NCBI RefSeq assembly: GCF_030272895.1
Contig: NZ_JALRNF010000026.1
Span: 23,081 to 87,080 of the forward strand
Source of the DNA: Pseudomonas sp. BGr12
GTDB taxonomy: Bacteria > Pseudomonadota > Gammaproteobacteria > Pseudomonadales > Pseudomonadaceae
Direction: 5' to 3'
Length of the DNA: 64,000 bases
Below, in pieces: positions 17,411 through 26,769 of this stretch (its first letter is position 1; every line of letters begins with the position of its first letter). The notes under the pieces are model-generated. The model made no database searches. It was not told the origin of the DNA and saw only the letters and a program-made list of their open reading frames with translations. The position numbers and the translations under genes were made by a program.

Positions 17411-17437
17411 GCTCTCTTTGTAACCAGCAAAGGGAGC
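17411..17437 (+). promoter_or_regulatory. hairpin enclosing the ribosome-binding site of the DUF2235 gene
   Basis: GCTCTCTTTG (17411-17420) pairs with CAAAGGGAGC (17428-17437) around a 7-nt loop, giving ten pairs with one G-U. The 3' arm contains the AGGGAG Shine-Dalgarno 6 nt before the ATG at 17444. The folded RNA would hide the ribosome site. No T-run follows, so it is not a terminator. Confidence 0.5.
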
Positions 17438-17443
17438 GCAGCA

Positions 17444-18796
17444 ATGCGAGTGGGTGTGTTTTTCGACGGTACAGGCAACAACCTGGCCAATAGCGTCACG
17501 GCGGCCCCCTGTTTTGCCCCTGGATTCGACCTGCGCACGGCCCCCGAGGCTGTACGGTGCCTGTGTGCCCGCCTGGGCTACGACGAGCAGGGTAATACGC
17601 CGCAGGACAGCTATGGCAACGACAAGAGCAATGTCGCCTGCCTGTACGAGCTGTACCAGGCGCGAGCAGGCGAGCCGCTGCTCAAGGTCTATGTGCAAGG
17701 CATCGGTACGACGGCAGGTGAGCCGGATGCTGCGTTGAGCATGCTCACCGGGCGCCACGCCCTGGGCATTGGTGCCAGGGTACGTTGGGCGCAGGAAGAA
17801 CTGGTTCGCCAGCTGAACGCCTGGCAGGCGGCCAATCCCGACCGGCGCATCGATGTGCTCGAGTTCGACCTGTTCGGTTTCAGCCGTGGGGCCGCTGCCG
17901 CCAGGCACTTTGCCAACGATCTGGCCAAAGGGGCCGGCAGCCGGTTCTCGGCGTTGTATCCCGGGCCCAAGCGGTCATGGCTGATCAACTTCATCGGCTT
18001 GTTCGATACGGTTGCGGCCGTGGTGGCTGCCCACCGTGCGGACTTCAGCCCGGCCGACGACAGGAACGCCGGGCTTGAACTGGCGCTCCCGACGGGCATC
18101 GCCAGAAAGGTGGTGCAACTGGTTGCCCGGGACGAGTGGCGCCACAATTTCGCGCTGACCCGCACCGACAACGATATCGAAGTACCGGGGGCGCATGCGG
18201 ATGTGGGCGGCGGCTACCTGCCGCGTATGCGTGAAGTCCTGCTGCTGACCCGGCCGCACAGTTGCGAGCAGGCGTTGCGCCTTGCCGACGAACACAGCCA
18301 GGCGTACACCAGGGCCCGGGATGAACACCAGCGCAATCAGGCGCAATGGGTGCAGTGGAACCTGCAGACGCAGGTTGTCAGCTGGAGCCAGGCCTTGTCC
18401 TATGTGCCCAAACGCGACCTTTACCCCTGCAAGCAGGTGTTCGCTGCGGTGCGCGGCGAGCGCTGGGTGGAGGGTGGGTTGTCACGGGTCTACCTGCAGC
18501 TGATGCGCGAGCTGGGGATGGCTCACGACGTGCCGTTTGCAGCGCTCGGCACGCAGCCGTCCCTGCAGGCGCCACAGGCGTTGCAGGGCATAGCCACAAG
18601 GCTGCTCGGATTCGCGCTGGGGCATACCGGCTCGCCAGGGCTTGGCGCAGAGGAGGAAGGGTTGTTGCGCCAGCGCTACATCCACCACTCAAGCCACTGG
18701 AATGCAGCGCGGCATCCCGCCGGCAATGTACTGGACGCGGTCTACATCCACCGCCCCCATGAAACGGGGCGGCGCATGCGGCACGACAACGCCTGA
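17444..18796 (+). CDS. DUF2235 alpha/beta-hydrolase, Tle1-like phospholipase family
   Basis: This 450-residue protein of the DUF2235 family includes type VI secretion lipase effectors of the Tle1 group. It begins MRVGVFFDGTGNN, the family hallmark. It has the nucleophile elbow GFSRG with Ser147, an Asp in FIGLFDTVAAV and a GAHADVGGGYLP motif with the probable catalytic His/Asp. No signal peptide or membrane segment is present in the catalytic part. There is no VgrG, Hcp, adaptor or obvious immunity gene beside it, so an effector role is unproven. It may be an intracellular lipase or esterase, or an orphan effector loaded elsewhere. The stop is 1 bp from the stop of the convergent tetR. Confidence 0.85.
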   Translation: MRVGVFFDGTGNNLANSVTAAPCFAPGFDLRTAPEAVRCLCARLGYDEQGNTPQDSYGNDKSNVACLYELYQARAGEPLLKVYVQGIGTTAGEPDAALSMLTGRHALGIGARVRWAQEELVRQLNAWQAANPDRRIDVLEFDLFGFSRGAAAARHFANDLAKGAGSRFSALYPGPKRSWLINFIGLFDTVAAVVAAHRADFSPADDRNAGLELALPTGIARKVVQLVARDEWRHNFALTRTDNDIEVPGAHADVGGGYLPRMREVLLLTRPHSCEQALRLADEHSQAYTRARDEHQRNQAQWVQWNLQTQVVSWSQALSYVPKRDLYPCKQVFAAVRGERWVEGGLSRVYLQLMRELGMAHDVPFAALGTQPSLQAPQALQGIATRLLGFALGHTGSPGLGAEEEGLLRQRYIHHSSHWNAARHPAGNVLDAVYIHRPHETGRRMRHDNA

Positions 18797-18797
18797 C

Positions 18798-19391
18798 TCA
18801 GGCCATCGAATTCAGGCTTTCGCCGCGCAAGGTCCGTTCGATACCGCCGAGCATCATGCTTTCCATCAGCGCCAGGCCCTGGGCCTGGGGCAGTTGCGAA
18901 GCCTGCAGCCAGCCGGGCAGGCTGTTGAGCAGGTTGGCAATGACATGGGCGGTGGCTTGCAGCGCCTCGCCGCGCAGGGTGGCCTTGGGCACGATCAGGC
19001 GCAGCAGTGCGGTTTCGTACTGCTGGCGCAATTGACCGATGCGTGCCTGCTGGTCCGGGCTCAGGCAACACTGGTCACGCTCGGCCAGGCGGAACTGCAA
19101 CGGGCGTTCGGCATGCAGCGCCCAGTGCGCGGCGATCACCTGCACCAGGGTCTGCTGATGTGCCCGCCGGCCCTGGTTGAGGCAGGCGAGCAGTTCCTCG
19201 TACAACTCTTCGATCAAGTCGTACAACAGGTCCTGCTTGCTCGGGAAGTGGTGATACAACGACCCCGCCGTCAGGCCCAGGTGGCTGGCCAGTTCGCGCA
19301 TGCTGACCTGGCCAAAACCCTTCTCGGCGAAGAGCGCCAAGGCCTTGTCACGCCGCTCTTCGAAGTTTCCACAGCGCATAACGGCGTTCAT
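18798..19391 (-). CDS. TetR-family transcriptional regulator
   Basis: This is a 197-residue repressor-type regulator. The N-terminal helix-turn-helix is ALALFAEKGFGQVSMRELASHLGLTAGSLYHHFPSKQDLL in content (residues about 18-57). The C-terminal ligand domain is family-typical but gives no ligand clue. ATG 19391 has GAGAGG about 9 nt upstream. It lies directly downstream of the thiolase and hydroxyacyl-CoA dehydrogenase genes on the same strand. It may therefore be cotranscribed and regulate that operon, perhaps sensing an acyl-CoA (inference). Confidence 0.9.
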   Translation of the reverse strand: MNAVMRCGNFEERRDKALALFAEKGFGQVSMRELASHLGLTAGSLYHHFPSKQDLLYDLIEELYEELLACLNQGRRAHQQTLVQVIAAHWALHAERPLQFRLAERDQCCLSPDQQARIGQLRQQYETALLRLIVPKATLRGEALQATAHVIANLLNSLPGWLQASQLPQAQGLALMESMMLGGIERTLRGESLNSMA

Positions 19392-19403
19392 CGGCAATGC
19401 CTC

Positions 19404-20252
19404 TCAGTAGGTGAAGAAGCCGCGGCCGCTCTTGCGTCCCAGGTAGCCGGCGGCAACCATTTCCTTGAGCAGGGGGGCAGGGCGGTACTTGCTGTCGTTG
19501 TAGCCGTCGTGGAAGGCCTCCATGATCGCCAGCAGGGTGTCCAGACCGATCAGGTCGGCCAGGGCCAGCGGGCCGATCGGCTGGTTGCAGCCCAGGCGCA
19601 TGCCGGTGTCGATGTCTTCGGCACTGGCCAGGCCTTCCTGGAAGACGAAGATCGCTTCGTTGATCATCGGTACCAGGATGCGGTTGACCACGAAACCCGG
19701 GCGGTTGCCGGCGCTGATCGGAGTCTTGCCGACCTGCTGGGTCAGCGCCAGGGCTGCGGCATAGGTCGCATCGCTGGTCTGCAGGCCGCGAATGATCTCG
19801 ACCAGGGCCATCATCGGTACCGGGTTGAAGAAATGCACGCCGATGAAACGCTCGGGCTGGCTGATCGCCGCGCCCAGCTGGGTGATCGACAGCGACGAGG
19901 TGTTGGTGGCGATCACGCAGTCGCTGCTGACGCTGTCGGCGATCTGCTGGAGGATGCGCTGCTTGAGCTCGAGGTTCTCGGTCGCTGCTTCGATCACCAG
20001 CTGCGCTTGCGCAAGCTGGGCGTAGTCGGTGCTGGTGCGGATCCGGGCCACGGCCGCCTGGGCATCCTCGGCGGCCAGGGTCTGCTTGCTGACCTGGCGC
20101 TCGAGGTTCTTGCGCAGGGTGGCCAGGCCACGCTCCAGCGCCGCGTCGGAAACGTCGATCAAGGTGACCTGGTAACCGGCTACCGCGCACACCTGGGCGA
20201 TACCGTTGCCCATGGTGCCGGCGCCGATCACGGCAATCTGTTCAATACTCAC
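19404..20252 (-). CDS. 3-hydroxybutyryl-CoA dehydrogenase
   Basis: This 282-residue NAD(P)-dependent 3-hydroxyacyl-CoA dehydrogenase interconverts 3-hydroxyacyl-CoA and 3-ketoacyl-CoA. The dinucleotide-binding motif is IGAGTMGNGIAQVCA at residues about 9-23. The catalytic His-Glu pair lies in GVHFFNPVPMMALVE, and the C-terminal domain has NRILVPMINEA and GCNQPIGPLALADLIGLD. Length matches the short, single-function Hbd/PaaH type. The start is GTG with AAGGAG upstream. It follows the thiolase by 15 bp, so the pair forms a ketoacyl-CoA/hydroxyacyl-CoA unit for short-chain or aromatic-derived acyl-CoA degradation. Confidence 0.94.
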   Translation of the reverse strand: MSIEQIAVIGAGTMGNGIAQVCAVAGYQVTLIDVSDAALERGLATLRKNLERQVSKQTLAAEDAQAAVARIRTSTDYAQLAQAQLVIEAATENLELKQRILQQIADSVSSDCVIATNTSSLSITQLGAAISQPERFIGVHFFNPVPMMALVEIIRGLQTSDATYAAALALTQQVGKTPISAGNRPGFVVNRILVPMINEAIFVFQEGLASAEDIDTGMRLGCNQPIGPLALADLIGLDTLLAIMEAFHDGYNDSKYRPAPLLKEMVAAGYLGRKSGRGFFTY

Positions 20253-20267
20253 AAAAGGCTCCTTGGT

Positions 20268-21452
<1,185 letters not shown>

Positions 21453-21480
21453 GAAAGGCTCCAATAGGCGAAAGCATGGC

Positions 21481-21587
21481 GGGACAGTGGCCGGCTCTGC
21501 CAGAATGCACAGCGCGCCAGGTTCAGGTAGTCATCGAGTCTAGGCAAAGCCTGCTGCCGGGCCTATGCCAAAACTGCCCACTGTCCC
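21481..21587. promoter_or_regulatory. long-range inverted repeat in thiolase/araC divergent promoter
   Basis: GGGACAGTGG (21481-21490) and its exact complement CCACTGTCCC (21578-21587) lie at opposite ends of the 168-bp divergent region. They face in opposite directions with 87 bp between them, one close to each start codon. The likely reader is the adjacent AraC-type regulator, acting on both promoters. This is inference. Confidence 0.45.
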
Positions 21588-21620
21588 TGGTATTTTTTGC
21601 CACACCCTGCGGAATCGGTA

Positions 21621-22640
21621 ATGCGGGAACACGATACAGTCGCGGTCTACTTCGTCCATACCATGTTGCACGCCCTGCGTGACCAGCCGCAGCGGGCGCA
21701 AGCCTTGCTCAGCGAGGCCGGCATCGATGCGCGGGTGCTCGACCAGCCGGGGGCGCGGGTGCCGGCCACGGCCTTCGCCCGGCTCTGGTTGTTGCTGATC
21801 CAGGCCCTGGGCGACGAGTTCTTCAACCTCGACAGCCATGGCATGCCGCTGGGTAGCTTTGCCCTGATCTGCCGTGGCCTGATCCAGGAACCCACGTTGG
21901 AAAAGGCCCTGCGCCAGTGCCTGGGCAATTTCGCCCTGTTCCTGGGTGATCTGCGGGCCACCCTGACGGTCAAGGGTGCGCGGGCACTGATCAGCCTGCA
22001 ATCGCGCATCGACGACCCGTTGACCCGGGTCTATGCCGAGGAAACCTTCCTTGCCCTGGTCATCAGCCTGTTGTGCTGGCTGGGTGGGCAGCGCATCGTC
22101 ATCGACCGCATGGCGCTGGCCGATCCACGTCCGGCACAGGAGGGCGACCCCTTGCTGTGGGGGCCCAACCTGCAACTTGGGGCGGGCGTCACCGAGCTGG
22201 AGTTTGCCGCTGATTACCTGCGCCTGCCGGTGATCCAGGACCTGGCCGGCCTCAAGACCTTCCTGCGCAGTGCGCCGCAGTGGCTAGTGATCCGCTACCG
22301 CAACCAGAGCGGCCTGGGAGCGAGGGTCTACCGTTACTTGCGGGAACGTGAGCCGGACCAGTGGCCGACCCTGCATGCCATGGCCGAGTGCCAGGGGCTG
22401 GGCCCCAGCAGCTTTCGCCGACAGTTGGAACGGGAAGGTCGTGCTTACCAGCAGATCAAGGATGAAGTGCGTCGGGCGACGGCCTTCGAGTGTCTGCGCG
22501 CGACCGACATGAGCATTGCCGAGGTGGCCGAACGCACCGGGTTCCAGGAACCCAGTGCGTTCCATCGTGCCTTCAAGAAGTGGACCGGAGAGAGTCCGGG
22601 CAGCTATCGGCAGCGTATGCTCGCCTTGCGCCCGGCGTGA
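21621..22640 (+). CDS. AraC-family transcriptional regulator (OruR/ArgR-like layout)
   Basis: This 339-residue regulator has an N-terminal arabinose-binding-type effector domain of Pfam Arabinose_bd style (RVPATAFARLWLLLIQALGDEFF, GSFALICRGLI). The C-terminal AraC DNA-binding domain is at about 245-335 (GPSSFRRQLEREG, SIAEVAERTGFQEPSAFHRAFKKWTGESPGSYR). ATG 21621 is chosen over the in-frame TTG 21597. It is divergent from the thiolase operon and is the best candidate for its activator. The ligand cannot be read from sequence. Confidence 0.9.
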   Translation: MREHDTVAVYFVHTMLHALRDQPQRAQALLSEAGIDARVLDQPGARVPATAFARLWLLLIQALGDEFFNLDSHGMPLGSFALICRGLIQEPTLEKALRQCLGNFALFLGDLRATLTVKGARALISLQSRIDDPLTRVYAEETFLALVISLLCWLGGQRIVIDRMALADPRPAQEGDPLLWGPNLQLGAGVTELEFAADYLRLPVIQDLAGLKTFLRSAPQWLVIRYRNQSGLGARVYRYLREREPDQWPTLHAMAECQGLGPSSFRRQLEREGRAYQQIKDEVRRATAFECLRATDMSIAEVAERTGFQEPSAFHRAFKKWTGESPGSYRQRMLALRPA

Positions 22641-22643
22641 CAA

Positions 22644-24176
22644 TCAGTCTTCCAGGCGTGCCGCCAGTTGCTTGACCTTGGCCAGGTTTCCGCCTGCAAC
22701 CTTGCATACCCCCTTGCCGTACTCGGCATCGGCCTTGTACAGGTATGAAAGTATGATGTGCTTGCTCTCGTCGTCGCTACCGGCCAGCGACTGGCCGAAA
22801 CTGTTGATCAGGTCCCGGCGGTTCTTGGCGTCATAACTGCGGTAGAGCTCACCGGCCTGCTTGAAGTTCTGGGTGCGCGCGATGGCTTGCTGTTGCGTGG
22901 TGCCACTCAAGGGCAACTGGCTATAGCGTGCCGATTCGGTGGCCGGGCGCGGTTGCTTGCGGCTCGGTTCGTAATTGACGCTGCCGACCGTGCGCGACGC
23001 ATTGAGCGCACCGTCCTGGTTGCCATTGTTCACCGCGACCTTGGGTCGGTTGACCGGCAGGCTCATGGCATTGGCACCGACGCGGTAGGTCTGGGTGTCG
23101 GCGTAGGAGAACAGCCGGCCTTGCAGCAAGCGATCCTCCGACGGCTCGATGCCCGGTACCAGGTTGGACGGTGCCAGGGTGACCTGTTCGGTTTCCTGGT
23201 AGAAGTTTTCGACATTGCGGTTCAGGACCATCTGGCCGATCTTGCGCTCCGCAACACCGGGCCAGATCTTGGTCGGGTCGAGCGGATCATAGTCCAGGGC
23301 GGCCATCTGCTCGGGCTTGAGCGTCTGGATGTACAGATCCCATCGCGGATGGTCCCCGCGCTTGATCGCAGCGACCAGGTCGTTGGTCATGTGACTGAAG
23401 TCCTGGCCCTGGATCCTTGCCACCTCGCCAGGGTCGAGGTTCTTCTGGCCCTGTAGCGTCTTCCAGCGAAATTTCACATAGCTGGCTTCACCCTTGGCGT
23501 TGATGAACTTGTAGGCGTGGACGCTGTTGCCGTCCATGTGCCGGTAGCTCTTGGGCGTCCCCTCGTTGGAGTACAGCAGGGTCAGGGTGCGGGTCGCCTC
23601 GGGCAGGTGCGACAGGAAGTCGAAGCGCCTGGCGTCGTTGCCGAGGTTGGTCCGGGGGTCGGGCTTGAAGGCGTGGACCATGTCCGGGAACTTGATCGCA
23701 TCGCGAATGAAGAAGGTCGGGAAATTGTTGCCGACCAGGTCCCAGTTGCCATCGGCCGTGTAGAACTTGGTGGCGAATCCGCGCGGGTCACGCAAGGTTT
23801 CTGGCGAGTGGCTGCCATGCACTACGGATGAAAAGCGCACGAACACTGGCGTTTTCTGACCCGGGGTGAATACCTTGGCCATGGTCAGTTCGGAAATGTC
23901 GGCGCTGGCAATGAACTCGCCGTGCGCCCCGGTACCCCGCGCATGGACCACGCGCTCCGGTATTTTCTCGCGGTCGAACCGTTGCAGCTTCTGAATCAGG
24001 TGCACGTCCTGCAGCAGGGTCGGGCCGTTGCTGCCGGCAGTCTGGGAGTTCTGGTTGTCGCCCACCGGCGCGCCATTGTCCAGGGTCAGGGGGCTGGCGA
24101 ACACGCTGCCGGCCACCAGTATTGTCGAGGCGAGAGCGCCCAGGGTAACGCGTGAACAGGTCTGGCTGTTCATCAT
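22644..24176 (-). CDS. katB: periplasmic monofunctional catalase
   Basis: This 510-residue clade-3-type haem catalase converts hydrogen peroxide to water and oxygen. A signal peptide precedes it (GALASTILVAGSVFA, cleavage near residue 27), so it is exported, as is P. aeruginosa KatB. Key residues: catalytic His78 in RVVHARG, Asn in VGNNFPTFF and proximal Tyr in GRLFSYADTQTYR. The ATG at 24176 is chosen because GGAGG lies 8 nt before it; the frame is open further upstream. No ankyrin partner gene follows. An OxyR-type site was not identified by eye. Confidence 0.94.
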   Translation of the reverse strand: MMNSQTCSRVTLGALASTILVAGSVFASPLTLDNGAPVGDNQNSQTAGSNGPTLLQDVHLIQKLQRFDREKIPERVVHARGTGAHGEFIASADISELTMAKVFTPGQKTPVFVRFSSVVHGSHSPETLRDPRGFATKFYTADGNWDLVGNNFPTFFIRDAIKFPDMVHAFKPDPRTNLGNDARRFDFLSHLPEATRTLTLLYSNEGTPKSYRHMDGNSVHAYKFINAKGEASYVKFRWKTLQGQKNLDPGEVARIQGQDFSHMTNDLVAAIKRGDHPRWDLYIQTLKPEQMAALDYDPLDPTKIWPGVAERKIGQMVLNRNVENFYQETEQVTLAPSNLVPGIEPSEDRLLQGRLFSYADTQTYRVGANAMSLPVNRPKVAVNNGNQDGALNASRTVGSVNYEPSRKQPRPATESARYSQLPLSGTTQQQAIARTQNFKQAGELYRSYDAKNRRDLINSFGQSLAGSDDESKHIILSYLYKADAEYGKGVCKVAGGNLAKVKQLAARLED

Positions 24177-24300
24177 GACTACTACCTCCATGTGCATAGG
24201 GACAAGCCCCACCGATGCTAGGAGGTTCGCAGCAGGCTACCTATAAGGGCGATACCTTGGTGGATGTAGGCTGTGGCAGCACAGGGGCGCAGAATCCGGA

Positions 24301-24329
24301 GCGGCTGGTGCTTGCGCAGCACCAGCCGC
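24301..24329. repeat. perfect 11-bp inverted repeat between katB and the DHDPS-family gene
   Basis: GCGGCTGGTGC (24301-24311) and GCACCAGCCGC (24319-24329) are perfectly complementary around TTGCGCA. No T-run follows on either strand, so it is not a standard intrinsic terminator. A half copy (CACGGCTGGTG) follows at about 24337. It may be an operator or a transcript-stabilising hairpin at the 3' end of the lyase gene. Confidence 0.5.
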
Positions 24330-24356
24330 CAACAGCACGGCTGGTGACAGGGGGTA

Positions 24357-25241
24357 TCAGCGCAACTGTTGCAGCAGCGCCTGCAGGTAGTCTTTCCCCG
24401 CCGGGTCCAGGGCAAACACTGGCCGACGCGGCTCACCCACCTCAAGCCCGGTCAAGGCCAGTCCGGCCTTGATGGTCGCCGGCAAGCCACCCTTGAGGAT
24501 GAAGTCCAACAGCGGCAACTGGCGGTAGAACACCGCCCTGGCGGTGACCAGGTCGTTGGCCTGCACAGCGTTGTACAACGCAAGGTTGAGTGCCGGGATC
24601 AGGTTCGGCGCGGCGGTGCACCAACCGCTGGCGCCTGCCACGTAGGCCTCCAGGGCCAGCGGGTTGCAACCGTTGTAGAAGGGCACCTGGCCTTCGCCGA
24701 GCAGTTGCAGTTTGTGCATGCGCTGGATGTCGCCGGTACTCTCCTTGACCATGGTCACGTTGCCGACCTCGCGTACGATGCGCAGGATCAGCTCCACCGA
24801 CATGTCGGTGCCACTGGTGGCCGGGTTGTTGTAGAGCATGATCGGCAGGTCGATGCTGGCGCCGATGGCCCGGTAGTGCTGGAGGATCTCGGCTTCGCTG
24901 AGTTTCCAGTAGGCGCTCGGCAGCACCATCACCGCGTCGGCGCCGTGGGCCTGGGCGAAGCGGGCGCGGCGGATGGCGCCGGCGGTGGTCAGGTCCGAGA
25001 CGCTGACGATGGTTGGCACCCGGCCGGCAACCTGCGCCAGGCTGAACTCGGCGACCTGTTGCCATTCCAGGTCACTCAGGTAGGCGCCTTCGCCGGTGCT
25101 GCCCAGGGGCGCAATGGCGTGGACGCCGCCGGCGATCAGGCGCTCGATGGATTGACCCAGGGCCGGCAGGTCGAGCTGCTCGCCGTCAGCGCTGAACGGG
25201 GTAATGGTGTAGCCGATGTTGCCGTGAAAAGTCGTGGTCAT
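24357..25241 (-). CDS. dihydrodipicolinate synthase-family aldolase/lyase
   Basis: This 294-residue class I (Schiff-base) lyase of the DapA/NAL superfamily has Lys166 in TMVKESTGD as the Schiff-base residue, Tyr137 in LYNNPATSG, and the GSTGEGAYL substrate loop where DapA has GTTGE. It is not the housekeeping DapA, because it sits in a catabolic setting with a class II aldolase and two regulators. Such enzymes split or form 2-oxo acids (for example from sugar acids or hydroxyproline). The substrate here is unknown. ATG 25241 has GGAG 7 nt upstream. It follows the aldolase by about 37 bp. Confidence 0.88.
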   Translation of the reverse strand: MTTTFHGNIGYTITPFSADGEQLDLPALGQSIERLIAGGVHAIAPLGSTGEGAYLSDLEWQQVAEFSLAQVAGRVPTIVSVSDLTTAGAIRRARFAQAHGADAVMVLPSAYWKLSEAEILQHYRAIGASIDLPIMLYNNPATSGTDMSVELILRIVREVGNVTMVKESTGDIQRMHKLQLLGEGQVPFYNGCNPLALEAYVAGASGWCTAAPNLIPALNLALYNAVQANDLVTARAVFYRQLPLLDFILKGGLPATIKAGLALTGLEVGEPRRPVFALDPAGKDYLQALLQQLR

Positions 25242-25278
25242 GAAGATGCTCCGCAAGAAAGGCAAATGGGGCCGGGGA

Positions 25279-26061
25279 TCAGTTCAGGCAGTCGGCATGC
25301 ACCCGCAGGCACTGCCGCGCATAGTAGTTGAAGGCCGCGCTGTGGCGTTTGGGGCGTGAGATCCAGTCGTGGGCTTCGCGGCCCAGCGCAGGTTCGATCG
25401 GCTTGACCTCACCGGCGGCCATGGCCAGCAACTGCAGGCGGGCGGCGCGCTCGATCAACTGGGCGATGACACAGGCTTCCTCGATGCTGGCGCCGGTCGA
25501 CAACTGACCGTGGTGCGAGAGCAGGATGGCGCGCTTGTCACCCAGTGCGGCGCTGATGATCTCGCCTTCTTCGTTGCCCACCGGCACGCCCGGCCAGGCC
25601 TTGAGGAAGGCGCAGTCTTCGTAGAGCGGGCACAGGTCCATGTGCGAAACCTGCAGCGGTACCTCCAGCATCGACAGGGCGGCGACGTGGGTCGGGTGGG
25701 TGTGGATGATGCAGTTCACATCCGGGCGCGCCCGGTACACCCAGCTGTGGAAGCGATTGGCCGGGTTGGGCATGCCCTGGCCTTCGAGCACGTCCAGGTC
25801 TTCGTTGACCAGTAGCAGGTTGCTGGCGGTGATTTCATCGAAACCCAGGCCCAGTTGCTGGGTGTAGAAGGTGCCAGGTTGCGGGCCGCGGGCGCTGATT
25901 TGCCCGGCCAGGCCCGAATCGTGGCCGTTGTCGAAGAGAATTCGGCAGGTCAGGGCCAGCTTTTCGCGTACAGTCCACGTATTATCGGCAAGCGAGCCTT
26001 GCATCTGTGTAAGGGCCTGCTTGACCAGCTGGTCCTTGGGCAATGCCATAGTCTTGGCCAT
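25279..26061 (-). CDS. class II aldolase/adducin-family protein
   Basis: This 260-residue zinc-dependent aldolase-type enzyme has the metal-binding histidines in IIHTHPTHVAAL and LLSHHGQLSTG. The N-terminal LALTCRILFDNGHDSGLAGQISAR is close to the substrate-phosphate or carboxylate loop. Members cleave hydroxy sugar acids or decarboxylate oxo acids. ATG 26061 is chosen (GAGGA 8 nt upstream) over an in-frame ATG 33 bp further out. It is first in a two-gene transcript with the DHDPS-family lyase and divergent from an XRE-cupin regulator. Together they look like a short catabolic operon for a carboxylic acid or sugar acid. Confidence 0.88.
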   Translation of the reverse strand: MAKTMALPKDQLVKQALTQMQGSLADNTWTVREKLALTCRILFDNGHDSGLAGQISARGPQPGTFYTQQLGLGFDEITASNLLLVNEDLDVLEGQGMPNPANRFHSWVYRARPDVNCIIHTHPTHVAALSMLEVPLQVSHMDLCPLYEDCAFLKAWPGVPVGNEEGEIISAALGDKRAILLSHHGQLSTGASIEEACVIAQLIERAARLQLLAMAAGEVKPIEPALGREAHDWISRPKRHSAAFNYYARQCLRVHADCLN

Positions 26062-26141
26062 GGGGATATCCTCGTTGGTGTTCGGACGTGTCACGGCTGG
26101 CCCGCCCCGGCTACTTGGAAGGTGGAGGGGCGGTTAGCGCG

Positions 26142-26178
26142 ATGACACAATCAAGGCTAAATGACACAAAGTGTCATT
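26142..26178. promoter_or_regulatory. candidate operator of the XRE-cupin regulator
   Basis: A perfect inverted repeat AATGACAC (26160-26167)-AAA-GTGTCATT (26171-26178) lies in the divergent region, with an extra half-site ATGACACAA at 26142-26150. It lies about 45 bp upstream of the regulator ATG and 100 bp from the aldolase start. The adjacent XRE-cupin protein is the obvious reader, and autoregulation is likely (inference). Confidence 0.6.
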
Positions 26179-26221
26179 GGCAAGTAAAATCCTGCCCGTG
26201 ACACTGGGAAATTTGCGTCGC

Positions 26222-26764
26222 ATGTCTATCCGATTGAAATTGTTAAGAAAAAAACTGGGCATTACCCTGGAAGCGCTGGCCGAAATGTCTGGCATGACCA
26301 AGAGCTACCTGTCCAAGGTCGAGCGTGGCCTGAACACGCCGTCCATTGCTGCCGCCCTGAAGCTGGCGCGGGCGTTGAATGTCAACGTCGAAGAGCTGTT
26401 CGCCGAAGACTTGCCCGGCCAGGCCCGCTACAGCCTGGTGCGCAGCGGCGAGCGTCAGGCGCTGTCGAGCAGTGCCCAGGGCCAGGGGTATGCAGTGCTG
26501 GCCAAGCACATCGGCAGCCGCAGCCTGTTGCCGTTCATCATCAGCCCGCCCGCCGACTTCAGCGACTCGACCTTCAAGGAGCACCTGGGCGAGGAGTTCC
26601 TGTTCGTCCACGAAGGGCAGGTGGAAGTCGACTTCATGAACGAGCGGGTGATTCTCGAGCGCGGTGACGCCCTGTACTTCAATGCCCAGACCCCCCACAG
26701 GCTACGCTCGCTGGGCGAGGTGCAGGCGCAGTTGCTGGTGGTGGTGCATGACGCCGAGGGCTAG
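26222..26764 (+). CDS. XRE-family regulator with cupin sensor domain
   Basis: This 180-residue regulator has an N-terminal HTH_3 domain (LRKKLGITLEALAEMSGM, SYLSKVERGLNTPSIAAALKLARAL) and a C-terminal cupin barrel (about 95-178: EHLGEEFLFVHEGQVEVDF, LERGDALYFNAQTPHRLRS). The histidines and glutamate of a metal-binding cupin are present. Such proteins usually repress catabolic or amine genes and release DNA on effector binding. ATG 26222 is preferred; an in-frame GTG at 26171 falls inside the operator palindrome. The stop overlaps the start region of the next araC gene, so they are cotranscribed. Confidence 0.9.
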   Translation: MSIRLKLLRKKLGITLEALAEMSGMTKSYLSKVERGLNTPSIAAALKLARALNVNVEELFAEDLPGQARYSLVRSGERQALSSSAQGQGYAVLAKHIGSRSLLPFIISPPADFSDSTFKEHLGEEFLFVHEGQVEVDFMNERVILERGDALYFNAQTPHRLRSLGEVQAQLLVVVHDAEG

Positions 26765-26769
26765 TGGTG

